In this document: positions 34,464 to 43,084 of the stretch, piece after piece
Layout of the letters: every line of letters starts with the position of its first letter
How positions within the stretch are numbered: position 1 is the first letter of the stretch
Translations under genes and position numbers: made by a program
From: Erysipelotrichaceae bacterium NK3D112
GTDB taxonomy: Bacteria; Bacillota_I; Bacilli_A; Erysipelotrichales; Erysipelotrichaceae
Direction: 5' to 3'
DNA length: 47,547 nucleotides
Assembly (NCBI GenBank): GCA_000701725.1
Contig: JNJQ01000020.1
Coordinates: 1 to 47,547 of the forward strand
Notes under the pieces: model-generated
Databases searched by the model: none
Told to the model about the DNA's origin: nothing
What the model saw: only the letters and a program-made list of their open reading frames with translations

Positions 34464-34469
34464 TATAAT
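34464..34469 (+). promoter_or_regulatory. -10 box of the five-gene sugar operon
   Basis: Perfect TATAAT at 34464-34469; -35 weak. It ends five bases before ATG 34475. Confidence 0.55.
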
Positions 34470-34474
34470 CAATA

Positions 34475-35476
34475 ATGACATTAAAAGAGGAACCGATCGT
34501 GGAGAATCATAAACAATTTGATATCGTGTGCGCGGGCATTGCGACTTGGGACACACTTTTTACGGGGATCGACCGTGATCTCATGAGTATCGACGGCATT
34601 CTTTCCAAAGGATATACCGCTTCAAGCGGAGGCGACGCCGTCAACGCTGCCATCTCAACATCGCGTCTTGGCCTGAGAACCGCCGTATGCGCATCGCTTG
34701 GCAAAGACAGCGCGGCGCAGATGGTGATCGACGAGCTGGAAAAAGCGGGAGTTGACTGTTCCTATCTGCATCAGAGCGAACATGTCCATACCGCAGCACC
34801 GGTCATTCTGATCGATAATCAGGGCGAGCGTCATATTATCCGTGTTCCGGACAACGGCAATCATTTCTTTACCCAGGACATGGTCAGCGATGAGCTGATG
34901 AAAAAAACAGGTCATCTCCATGTCGCAAGCGCCAATGTGATGAGAATGCTCGACGGAAAACCGCTCGGTATTCTTTTTGAGCGCGCCCATGCGAAGGGAC
35001 TGACAACCTCCATGGATGCCTCCTATGACCGCGAAGGCAACTGGATGAAGAATATCGAGGATGCGCTTCATCATTGCGACATTTTCATTCCCTCCATGCA
35101 GGAGGCTTCCATCTATGCGTCCAGTGATGATCCGGATGCCATCTGTGAATTCTTCAGCACCTATCCGCTGAAAGTATTCGGCATCAAGCTTGGCGAAAAG
35201 GGCGTGCTGGTCACAGACTTCAGGGAAAAATGGCACCTGCCCACACTGTACAGAAAACAGCCGGTTGATACCACCGGGGCAGGCGATGCCTTCCTGGCCG
35301 GATTTGTCAGCGCATGGCTGAAAGGCTATGACATTCCTTCCAGCGCATATGTCGGCAGCGCCCAGTCATATTCCGTGCTCGGAGCGGCTGGCGCCAATGT
35401 GTCGGCAGGCACATGGGATGATGCCATGAAGCTGCTGAAAGAGAATCAGATCATTCTTCACCATAGAGAACAGTGA
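34475..35476 (+). CDS. PfkB family sugar kinase, 333 aa
   Basis: Ribokinase-type kinase; in this context a candidate ketose kinase of a sulfosugar-like pathway (compare YihV). It starts with FDIVCAGIATWDTLF, has the GGDAVNAA substrate loop (about residue 57-64) and the DTTGAGDAFLAGF motif with the catalytic Asp (about residue 267-279). Start ambiguous: ATG 34475 would be leaderless (TATAAT ends five bases before), while GTG 34499 has a good SD (AGAGGA at 34485-34490) and gives 325 aa; the conserved domain is intact either way. The GH31 gene follows after 8 bp (to its ATG), first of the downstream operon genes. Confidence 0.85.
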   Translation: MTLKEEPIVENHKQFDIVCAGIATWDTLFTGIDRDLMSIDGILSKGYTASSGGDAVNAAISTSRLGLRTAVCASLGKDSAAQMVIDELEKAGVDCSYLHQSEHVHTAAPVILIDNQGERHIIRVPDNGNHFFTQDMVSDELMKKTGHLHVASANVMRMLDGKPLGILFERAHAKGLTTSMDASYDREGNWMKNIEDALHHCDIFIPSMQEASIYASSDDPDAICEFFSTYPLKVFGIKLGEKGVLVTDFREKWHLPTLYRKQPVDTTGAGDAFLAGFVSAWLKGYDIPSSAYVGSAQSYSVLGAAGANVSAGTWDDAMKLLKENQIILHHREQ

Positions 35477-35484
35477 GGTTTCAT

Positions 35485-37455
35485 ATGAAAGAACTTCTGC
35501 ATCACATGCTGAAAAACATGGAGCTGACCATCGGTTACGGCCGCAATTATTTCACCATGAGCCGGGGCAGCTTCCGCTACCGCAAACTGGTTCAGTGGCG
35601 CCGTGATCTGAAAAAGACCGGCTATGAACTGACTGAGGAAGGCTTTAAACTGACTTTCCTGGATGAGAGGGAAAACCGCGAATACATCGTCGATGTCACC
35701 ATGCATGACGGTATCTATGATGCGGTGATGCGCGATGCGCCGAAGAATATCAACCGCTTCTGGGTCAGGATGCCATGCGGAAAGAATGAACACTTTTACG
35801 GATGCGGAGAAACTCATTCGCGCTTTGATCTCAAAGGGGAACGGGTGCGTATCTTTGTGGCGGAACACCAGAACGCCAGCCGCATTTCGAGAAAGATTGT
35901 GCGTGACACGGTCGTCGGCCATGATCCCGAGCGTGATTTCGACTTTTCCCAGTATGAGTCGTATTATGCCCAGCCGACCTTTGTCTCCTCGCGCAAATAT
36001 TATCTTTACGCAAATACTTCGCGCTATGCCGAATTCGATTTCCGTAAGGAGAATCAATTGAGCCTGCGTCTGCAGGAAAAGCCCGTGCTGCATATGGAAT
36101 CCGCAAAAACCTTTGAGGAGATTTCCAAAAGGATGTGCAGGCGTTTCGGCTCTTATGGAAAACTGCCTGAGTGGCTTTATGACGGCGCCATCCTGGCCAT
36201 CCAGGAGGGATGTGACGCGGTGGAACGCAGAGTGCGGAAAGCGCTGGATGCCGGTGTGAAAGTGAACGGTGTCTGGTCGCAGGACTGGTGCGGCTGCCGC
36301 AGGACCGGCTTCGGCTATCAGGTCATGTGGAACTGGCAGGCGGATGATGAACTGTATCCGCATCTGAAAGAAAAGATCGCAGAGTGGAAGGAAAAGGGAA
36401 TTCATTTCCTGGGTTATATCAATCCGTTCATGGCAATTGAAAAACCGTTATACAAATATGCGAGTGAACACGGATACTGTGTGAAAAACAAAAAGGGCGA
36501 GGATTATATGGTGACCATCACCACCTTCCCCGCGGCGATGATCGATTTCACCAATCCCGAAGCCTATGACTGGTACAAGAATCTGATCAAGGAAAACATG
36601 ATCGGTATCGGCATGTCCGGCTGGATGGCAGACTTCGGCGAATATCTGCCTGTTGATTGTGTTCTTTATGACGGCGATCCGAAGGTGTACCACAACCAAT
36701 GGCCTGCCATCTGGGCAAGGATGAACAGAGAAGCAGTCGAGGAATGCGGCGTCAGAGACAGCGTGTTCTTCTTCATGCGGGCGGGTTATACCGGCTCCAT
36801 CGGCAATGCCTCATGCATGTGGACCGGCGATCAGCACGTTGACTGGTCAAAGGATGACGGTCTGCCGTCCGTCATTCCGGCAAGTCTTTCACTGGGCATG
36901 AGCGCGCAGCCGCTGGTGCATTCGGATGTGGGCGGATACACGACCATCATGAACATGACCCGCTCGAAAGAATTGCTGCTGAGGTGGGAGGAAATGAATG
37001 TATGGACCCCGCTGTACCGCTTCCATGAAGGCAATCAGCCTTCACGCAATGTGCAGTTTGATGCGGATGAGGAGCTGCTGAGCCATCTCGCAAAGCAGTC
37101 ACGGATTCACGCCGCGCTCAAGCCGTATCTGCTCAAAGTGGAAGAGGAAGCCCATAAAGGCATACCCGCCATGCGCCCGCTCTTCTATCACTACGATGAA
37201 TATTTCGAGGACGACAAGGAATATCTGCTCGGACGTGACATTCTGGTGGCGCCGGTCCGCAAACAGGGCAGAAGCGACCGTCATGTGCTTCTGCCGGATG
37301 ACACATGGATTGAACTGGCAACCGGCAAGGAATACCGCAAAGGCGATTATCTGATCAATGCGCCTCTCGGACAGATCCCTGTCTTTTACCGGAAGAACCA
37401 TACAATGCTGGATGATGATACAATTGCAGAGCTGATCAGCCTGATCAGATCGTAA
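35485..37455 (+). CDS. Glycoside hydrolase family 31, sulfoquinovosidase (YihQ/SftG)-like, 656 aa
   Basis: Retaining alpha-glycosidase with strong resemblance along its length to E. coli YihQ, which frees sulfoquinovose from its glycerol glycoside. Nucleophile Asp383 lies in GWMADFGEYLP, acid/base Asp449 in WTGDQHVDW. Mapping the YihQ sulfonate-site residues (from memory Q262, Q288, R301, W304, Y508) gives Gln240, Gln266, Gln279, Trp282, Tyr485: all kept except Arg301, which is Gln here. That residue contacts the sulfonate, so the enzyme may have altered specificity. No signal peptide: intracellular, so a glycoside transporter must exist elsewhere. The start is ATG 35485 with GAGG at 35474-35477; GTG 35473 is in frame but overlaps the kinase stop. 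Confidence 0.88.
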   Translation: MKELLHHMLKNMELTIGYGRNYFTMSRGSFRYRKLVQWRRDLKKTGYELTEEGFKLTFLDERENREYIVDVTMHDGIYDAVMRDAPKNINRFWVRMPCGKNEHFYGCGETHSRFDLKGERVRIFVAEHQNASRISRKIVRDTVVGHDPERDFDFSQYESYYAQPTFVSSRKYYLYANTSRYAEFDFRKENQLSLRLQEKPVLHMESAKTFEEISKRMCRRFGSYGKLPEWLYDGAILAIQEGCDAVERRVRKALDAGVKVNGVWSQDWCGCRRTGFGYQVMWNWQADDELYPHLKEKIAEWKEKGIHFLGYINPFMAIEKPLYKYASEHGYCVKNKKGEDYMVTITTFPAAMIDFTNPEAYDWYKNLIKENMIGIGMSGWMADFGEYLPVDCVLYDGDPKVYHNQWPAIWARMNREAVEECGVRDSVFFFMRAGYTGSIGNASCMWTGDQHVDWSKDDGLPSVIPASLSLGMSAQPLVHSDVGGYTTIMNMTRSKELLLRWEEMNVWTPLYRFHEGNQPSRNVQFDADEELLSHLAKQSRIHAALKPYLLKVEEEAHKGIPAMRPLFYHYDEYFEDDKEYLLGRDILVAPVRKQGRSDRHVLLPDDTWIELATGKEYRKGDYLINAPLGQIPVFYRKNHTMLDDDTIAELISLIRS

Positions 37456-37487
37456 GCTGATAACAATATTGGAAAGAGGAAAGAAAA

Positions 37488-38345
37488 ATGAAAATCGGAT
37501 TTATCGGACTGGGCATCATGGGCGAGGCAATGTGCGCCAATATCATCGCGAAACATGATGACACGGTTTATGTATATGACCATGTGCAGGAAAAGACAGA
37601 CCTTCTTGCAAGCAAAGGCGGCACTGCCTGCGCGTCCTGTGCGGAAGTGGCTGAAAAAGCGGATCTCTTCATCACCATGGTTCCCAAAAGCGAACATGTC
37701 AGAGCGGTATGCGAAGAAGTTTTGCCGATGCTCAATCAGACAAAGACATGGATTGATATGAGCACCATCGACCCGGATGTTTCGGTGGAAATCAGTCAAA
37801 AGGTAAAGCAGACCGGAGCTTCCTTCCTGGATGCGCCGGTGGTCAAGTCCCGTCCTGCCGCGGAAGCTGGGAAACTGGGCATTTATGTCGGAGGAACTGA
37901 AGAGGATTATGAGCGGGTCCGTCCGGTGCTTTCATATATGGGTGAAAATATCATCCGCATGGGAGACAACGGCAAGGGACTGGTCATGAAGATCTGCCAT
38001 AACGCGCTGGTCAGCCAGATCCAGAACGGCGTCAATGAAACCTCATCGCTGGCGGAAAGAAACGGCATTGATATTCTCACATTCGCCAAAGCGATCAGCT
38101 ATGGCGGCGGTCAGAACTTCTATCTGGATTCCAAAAAGGATGTGATTTCCCGCAATGATTTCACCACCGCATTCTCGGTTGCCAACATGCACAAGGATGT
38201 CCATATCTGCCTGGATCTGGCAAAGCAGTGTGAACTTGCCATGCCGGGCGAGGAAAACGCGGCGCGTGTGTATGACGATGCGATGGAAGCCGGCTATGGA
38301 AATGAGGATTTCTCGGCAACGGTAAAGGTTGTCAGAGGAAAATGA
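37488..38345 (+). CDS. Beta-hydroxyacid dehydrogenase family, YihU (sulfolactaldehyde reductase)-like, 285 aa
   Basis: NAD(P)-dependent reductase. FIGLGIMGEAM at residues 5-15 is the Rossmann loop; Lys168 in GLVMKICHN is the catalytic lysine. The substrate loop, which in ordinary 3-hydroxyisobutyrate dehydrogenases reads SGG, is here VKSRP with Lys120 at the place of YihU Arg123, the sulfonate ligand (recalled). A positive charge at this position supports an anionic aldehyde such as sulfolactaldehyde. SD AGAGGAAAG upstream; 32 bp after the GH31 stop; the next gene starts 3 bp after its stop. Confidence 0.85.
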   Translation: MKIGFIGLGIMGEAMCANIIAKHDDTVYVYDHVQEKTDLLASKGGTACASCAEVAEKADLFITMVPKSEHVRAVCEEVLPMLNQTKTWIDMSTIDPDVSVEISQKVKQTGASFLDAPVVKSRPAAEAGKLGIYVGGTEEDYERVRPVLSYMGENIIRMGDNGKGLVMKICHNALVSQIQNGVNETSSLAERNGIDILTFAKAISYGGGQNFYLDSKKDVISRNDFTTAFSVANMHKDVHICLDLAKQCELAMPGEENAARVYDDAMEAGYGNEDFSATVKVVRGK

Positions 38346-38347
38346 AC

Positions 38348-39028
38348 ATGCTGGAAAGGCTGAACGAAGTCAATGATGTGCTCATACGCGACATCCATGA
38401 TCCGTATTTCGCTTCCTATGGCCGGATTGTGAACGGCTTTGACATGAGCGCTGCGCATGCGTTCATGGAAAACCATACGGACATTCCGGAAAGCGGAAAT
38501 ATCTATAAAGCATCTGTTTCAGAACTTGAGGAGCTTCCCGTCAGAAAAGAAATCGAAGCAATCTGCTATGGCTCAATGCCCATCGAGATCGGCTACTGCA
38601 ACGGCAGAAACACCACATACAACGGCTTTGAATACCATAAGGGCAGCGAGCTCAACTACGCGGTCACTGACTTCATGCTGGTGCTGGCCCATGTGTGGCA
38701 GATTCATGACAACTCCATCCATGTGAATGATGCCGAAGTCTTCTTTGTGCCAAAGGGCACCCTGATCGAAATGTATCAGACAACCCTGCATCTGTCGCCC
38801 TGCCGGGTGTGTGATGAAGGCTTCCGGGATATCGTGATCCTTCCAAAAGGCACCAATACTCCGCTGAGTGATGTGGAAAAGGCAATGCGGGATGCGAGTA
38901 CTGACAAAGAAGCACGTCTTCTGCTGCAGAAAAACAAATGGGTGATTTCCCATCCCGAACGCAAACCGCTGATTGACCAGGGAGCCCATCCCGGTCTGAA
39001 GGGTGATAATATAGAACTGAAATACTGA
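38348..39028 (+). CDS. DUF4867 family protein, cupin-like putative isomerase, 226 aa
   Basis: Belongs to DUF4867 by recognition of the central block: EYHKGSELNYAVTDFMLVLAHVW, then DAEVFFVPKGTLIEMYQTTLHLSPC. The His, Glu, Glu, His spacing looks like a metal-binding cupin (about residues 97, 101, 130, 148), as in cupin sugar isomerases. In this operon an aldose-ketose isomerase of the sugar released by GH31 is the natural guess; I recall DUF4867 in sulfosugar clusters of Firmicutes but could not verify it. ATG 38348 is favoured because AGAGGA is eight bases upstream; ATG 38342 is too close. Confidence 0.78.
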   Translation: MLERLNEVNDVLIRDIHDPYFASYGRIVNGFDMSAAHAFMENHTDIPESGNIYKASVSELEELPVRKEIEAICYGSMPIEIGYCNGRNTTYNGFEYHKGSELNYAVTDFMLVLAHVWQIHDNSIHVNDAEVFFVPKGTLIEMYQTTLHLSPCRVCDEGFRDIVILPKGTNTPLSDVEKAMRDASTDKEARLLLQKNKWVISHPERKPLIDQGAHPGLKGDNIELKY

Positions 39029-39039
39029 GGTAAATGAAG

Positions 39040-40386
39040 ATGAAAAAGCAATTCCAGGCGGCTTATGTGCCGATCGGTGTGGGAACCTTCCACATGCCCA
39101 GTGCCCAGGCGCTGTTTGACGCTTCCAAAACACTGCTGAAGGAACTGAATGAGGATACGGCTGTTCCGGAAGAGATGATCCTGAACACAGACGCGCTCGG
39201 CGCATATCTTGACACGCTGGATCCGGATCTGATCATATTGCAGAATCTGACTTTCGCAAACGCGGCATACACCGCTGAAATCATGCACAGATTCCGCGAT
39301 GTGCCGGTGCTGTTATGGACGCTGCGCGAGCCGGTGATTGACGGGGGAAGACTGCGTCTTAACGCCTTGACAGGCGCCTTCTCAGCAGCCAATACCATCC
39401 GTCAGTTTAAAAACGAACAGTTCGAATTCATCTACGGCTCACCGGAAGAGGATGCGGTGAAAGATACTCTGGCAAAGATGATCCGTGCCGCAAAGGTGCG
39501 CTTTGAAATGAAATCGCTGAAAGTGTGCGCGATCGGTCATACGCCCCAGGGCTTCGGTTTCGGCAGAGCGCTGGACAATGATCTGCTGGAAACTTTCGGC
39601 ATCCGCCAGGAGGCCATCGAGGCAAGGGAACTCATTGACCTTGCAAAGTCCTATACCGATGAGGAGTGTGAGGAATATCTGAATGACGCGCTGAACCGCA
39701 CCGAGGGACTGGAGAACACACCGGAAAAGAACCGGCTTGATTTTGCCAGACTGTACAAGGCATACGATGAGTATGTGAAGAAAAACAATATCGGCGCCAT
39801 CGCTTCAAGATGCTGGCCGGACTTCTTCACATCTTTCGGCACACCGGTCTGCTCGGTGCTTGCCATTCTCAATGATCTTGGCGTGGCGGCATCCTGTGAA
39901 GCGGATATGTATGGCGCAGTGTCAATGTGGATGGGCATGCGTTTGAGCGAAAAGAGCGTTTTCTTCGGCGATCCGGTCAGCCTGGATGAAAAGGAAAACA
40001 CCATCACCTTCTGGCATTGCGGCATGGCTGCCTGCTCACTGGCAAGAAAGGATACCGGCGCCTGTGTCGGCGAACACTGCAACAGGCATATCGGCCCGAC
40101 CATGGAATTCGGCACCGAGGCAAGCGAACACGCCACCGTCTTCAGGATTGGTCGGAATCCGGACGGAACATTCCGTTTCTTCATCGCAGAAGGTAAAGCG
40201 CTTGACAGACCGAAGCAGTTCTTCGGCACTTCCACCGTCATTGAGATGGATTTCTCGGCGGAGATGATCATCCATGAGGCGGTGCTCGACGGATGGGAGC
40301 CCCACTATGCGGTGATTTACGCGGATGTGGCGGATGAACTGGAAATGCTCGCCCATATGTTCCGGGCGGAAGTCAGAAGATACTGA
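39040..40386 (+). CDS. L-fucose/L-arabinose isomerase-like protein (COG2407), 448 aa
   Basis: Fold of the FucI/AraA family, which interconverts aldoses and ketoses with Mn2+. Visible conserved parts are ETFGIRQEAIEARELI, ASRCWPDFF, CEADMYGAVSMWMG (acidic metal ligands) and FWHCGMAACSLA (His ligand). Whether it is the main isomerase or works with the DUF4867 protein on a second step is open. Start is ATG 39040 with GAGG nine bases upstream; ATG 39034 is only three bases from it. Last gene of the operon, ended by the hairpin at 40415. Confidence 0.82.
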   Translation: MKKQFQAAYVPIGVGTFHMPSAQALFDASKTLLKELNEDTAVPEEMILNTDALGAYLDTLDPDLIILQNLTFANAAYTAEIMHRFRDVPVLLWTLREPVIDGGRLRLNALTGAFSAANTIRQFKNEQFEFIYGSPEEDAVKDTLAKMIRAAKVRFEMKSLKVCAIGHTPQGFGFGRALDNDLLETFGIRQEAIEARELIDLAKSYTDEECEEYLNDALNRTEGLENTPEKNRLDFARLYKAYDEYVKKNNIGAIASRCWPDFFTSFGTPVCSVLAILNDLGVAASCEADMYGAVSMWMGMRLSEKSVFFGDPVSLDEKENTITFWHCGMAACSLARKDTGACVGEHCNRHIGPTMEFGTEASEHATVFRIGRNPDGTFRFFIAEGKALDRPKQFFGTSTVIEMDFSAEMIIHEAVLDGWEPHYAVIYADVADELEMLAHMFRAEVRRY

Positions 40387-40414
40387 TACAGCCCGCTTAA
40401 CACAGATATCATCA

Positions 40415-40441
40415 GACCTTCCGTGCATGCGGAAGGTTTTC
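40415..40441 (+). terminator. Rho-independent terminator
   Basis: ACCTTCCG (40416-40423) and CGGAAGGT (40430-40437) followed by TTTT; ends the five-gene sugar operon. Confidence 0.8.
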
Positions 40442-40524
40442 ATTTCCGGGGAAATGCCGCATGAATGAAATTAAGATTCAGAGAATGAATGATATCGTAC
40501 AATGGGATATGGAGGTATCCGTTT

Positions 40525-41871
40525 ATGGCAATGAATCAGAATGTGTTTCTTCATGAAACAGACCGGGCGGCAATGGATGCCCTCAAGGCGATCCCCGGTT
40601 TTTCCCAGGTCACCAAGGCTTTCATGAGCGGCTGGAGCGAAAAGATGATGTACATGGAGAATCTGGCATCCTATGTCAGAATTTCCGAGGATCAGCTGCC
40701 CCGCTATCATGCGATGCTCAAAGAGATATCGGAAAAGCTCGGCATTGAGACACCGGATCTGTTCCTGAAACTGGATGTGCTTCCCAATGCTTATACAGCC
40801 GGCGACACAAAGCCTTTCATCGTGATTACTTCCGGACTGCTTGAGACAATCCCGGATGAGCTGATTCCCTGCGTGCTGGCCCATGAATGCGGACATATCG
40901 TCTGCCATCATGTGCTTTACAGAACGATGGGCAGCTGGATTCTTTCCGGTGCGATGGCTCTGATTCCTTTAAGCGCGGCGCTGATCTGGCCGGTGATGAA
41001 TGCCTTCCGCAGATGGATGCGCTGCAGTGAACTGTCCGCGGACAGGGCGGCGGTTCTGTGCATGGGCGGACCCGATCAATTGATCGAGATGTGCATGCGC
41101 TTTGCCGGATTCACCAAGAAAGTGAATGATGAGATGAATGTGGAAGCCTTTATGAAACAGGCGGAAGAGTTCAGTCAGTTCACATCGGACAATGTGTTCA
41201 ACAAGACGATGGAACACCTGCGCTTCTCCCAGGCAACCCATCCGATCCATGCGGTGCGTGCCTATGAATGCCGCAAGTGGACACAGAGTGACGATTATCT
41301 GCTGGCAAAAGAATACTTTGATGCATATCAGAGAAACGAGAAGCCTTCCAGACTTCCGGTTTCCTGGAATAAAAAGTCATTCACCGGCAGAAGCACGAAG
41401 GAAACGATGAAAGCCCTCTATGATCTCGGCTTTGAACATATCGCTCTGACGCCTTCCAGTCAGGGTTCGCTGTTTATCAAAGAAAACGATGTTCTGGAAA
41501 CTCTCATCAACGGCTCAGGTGATTATCAGGAAGGAAACTGGATTGACGCGGATGCGAAGATCGAACTGAAATACTACCTGCCCGATTCTTCCGCACTCAG
41601 TAAAAAAAGCCGCAGTAACGGAATCAGTCTGAAACAGTCTTCCGCCTGGTATACCGGCAGGCCATATGAGGAAAGCGAAAAGGAATTCGTCAAAGCCGGT
41701 TTCAGGGATGTCAGAAGTGAAGCGGTTTATGATCTGGACGATCCGGCGGATGAGCGGCGCGGACGCATCATCCGGGTAAGTCTTGGCAATGACACCGTAT
41801 TCAGACAGGGAGAGCTTGTGGCCCCGGATGTTGAGATCGTGATTTCCTATCATGACATCCGCAAAGACTGA
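40525..41871 (+). CDS. M48 family metallopeptidase with C-terminal PASTA-like region, 448 aa
   Basis: Zinc peptidase. AHECGH in LAHECGHIVCHH is the HExxH site and ELSADRAAV brings the third ligand (Glu). One or two hydrophobic stretches follow the active site (SWILSGAMALIPLSAALIWPV), as in membrane-associated M48 proteins. The C-terminal 110 residues look like a repeat module seen in other Firmicutes proteins (GRPYEESEKEFVKAGF, then VEIVISYH), similar to PASTA-like folds and unusual for M48. Start is ATG 40525 behind GGAGG (40511-40515); TACAAT at 40498-40503 is a likely -10. Substrate unknown. Confidence 0.85.
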   Translation: MAMNQNVFLHETDRAAMDALKAIPGFSQVTKAFMSGWSEKMMYMENLASYVRISEDQLPRYHAMLKEISEKLGIETPDLFLKLDVLPNAYTAGDTKPFIVITSGLLETIPDELIPCVLAHECGHIVCHHVLYRTMGSWILSGAMALIPLSAALIWPVMNAFRRWMRCSELSADRAAVLCMGGPDQLIEMCMRFAGFTKKVNDEMNVEAFMKQAEEFSQFTSDNVFNKTMEHLRFSQATHPIHAVRAYECRKWTQSDDYLLAKEYFDAYQRNEKPSRLPVSWNKKSFTGRSTKETMKALYDLGFEHIALTPSSQGSLFIKENDVLETLINGSGDYQEGNWIDADAKIELKYYLPDSSALSKKSRSNGISLKQSSAWYTGRPYEESEKEFVKAGFRDVRSEAVYDLDDPADERRGRIIRVSLGNDTVFRQGELVAPDVEIVISYHDIRKD

Positions 41872-41898
41872 AATCAGTCATATGCAATGAAGAAACGG

Positions 41899-41938
41899 AA
41901 GCTTCCGGCGGAATAAGAATGCCGGAGGCTTTTGTTTT
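41899..41938 (+). terminator. Terminator-like hairpin that contains the comFA SD
   Basis: AAGCTTCCGGC (41899-41909) pairs with GCCGGAGGCTT (41921-41931), one G-T wobble, then TTTGTTTT. The GGAGG in the 3' arm (41924-41928) is the only SD for comFA, whose ATG follows at 41939. Confidence 0.7.
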
Positions 41939-43084
41939 ATGAAATGTCCAAGATGTCTCAATACGGATCCGGAATATTTTTACAAAGGAAGCAGAGGCTG
42001 GTACTGCCGCAGATGCATTTCCTTCGGCAGAGCGATGATCGAAGAAGAGACAGAAAGTCCGAAACTGGCTGAAATCGCGGATGGCGCTCAGGAGTACACC
42101 CTGCAGTATCCGCTCACCCCGGCCCAGGAGAAAATTGCCGTGCAGTGCGCGCAGCTGATTGATGACACTTCGGTATTGATCAACGCGGCCTGCGGCTGCG
42201 GAAAAACCGAGCTGGTTGTTTATTCAATTGCGAAAATGCTGAAAGAAAAGAAGAAGGTTTGCTTTGCCATTCCCCGCAGACAGGTGGTGCTGGAATTGCG
42301 GGAAAGACTTGCGCAATATTTTCCGAAGGCAAAGGTGATTGCGGTCTGCGGCGGCCATACAAAGGAAACGGACGGAGATCTGATCATCTGCACAACCCAT
42401 CAGCTTTACCGCTATTACCGCAGTTTTGACCTGCTGATTCTGGATGAGCCGGACGCCTTTCCGTTCTATGGCAATGATGTTCTGCATGGCATTGCGGAAA
42501 CCTCGTGCAGAGGCCATACAATCTATCTCACCGCCACCCCGGATGAGACGCTTTGCCAAAAAGCTGAACGGCATGAGCTGGTTCAGCTCAATCTCTTCAG
42601 ACGTCCGCACGGCCATCCGATTCCGGTGCCGCGGATGATTCTGGGACCGCGTCTGTTTCTGCTGGCGCAGCTGCTGATATGGATTCACAGATGCCGCGAC
42701 CATCCGCGCATGATCTTTGCGCCTTCCATCCGCACCGCTCATATTCTTCACCGGTTTCTTTCCGTCTTCATGAAATGTTTCCTCTGTTCCTCGCATACTC
42801 AAAACCGCGATCAGGTGATCGCTGAATTCCGCAAACAAAAAGCAGGCATCATCATCGCCACGACTGTGCTGGAAAGAGGGGTGACGGTGCCCGGTGCGGA
42901 TATCTGTGTATGGAATGCGGACAGCGGCGTGTTTTCCGAAGCCTCATTGATTCAGATGGCAGGCAGGGCGGGCAGATCATTCCAGTATCCGGATGGCGAT
43001 GTGCTGTTTCTGTGCATGTCGAAAAGCAGTCTTGTCAAAGCGTGCGCGAAAACCATCGAGGAGGCCAACGCATGCGCTGTCTGA
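41939..43084 (+). CDS. ComFA, competence helicase, 381 aa
   Basis: DEAD-type ATPase that drives transformation DNA into the cytoplasm at the ComEC channel. An N-terminal four-Cys zinc finger (CPRC and CRRC, residues 3-28), Walker A ACGCGKTEL, a DEPD box in place of DEAD/DEVD, LTATP (motif III) and QMAGRAGRS (motif VI) are all present. The start is fixed by the zinc finger, which begins at residue 3. The SD lies within a terminator-like hairpin, so expression probably needs read-through or refolding. comFC overlaps its end by 13 bp. Confidence 0.93.
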   Translation: MKCPRCLNTDPEYFYKGSRGWYCRRCISFGRAMIEEETESPKLAEIADGAQEYTLQYPLTPAQEKIAVQCAQLIDDTSVLINAACGCGKTELVVYSIAKMLKEKKKVCFAIPRRQVVLELRERLAQYFPKAKVIAVCGGHTKETDGDLIICTTHQLYRYYRSFDLLILDEPDAFPFYGNDVLHGIAETSCRGHTIYLTATPDETLCQKAERHELVQLNLFRRPHGHPIPVPRMILGPRLFLLAQLLIWIHRCRDHPRMIFAPSIRTAHILHRFLSVFMKCFLCSSHTQNRDQVIAEFRKQKAGIIIATTVLERGVTVPGADICVWNADSGVFSEASLIQMAGRAGRSFQYPDGDVLFLCMSKSSLVKACAKTIEEANACAV

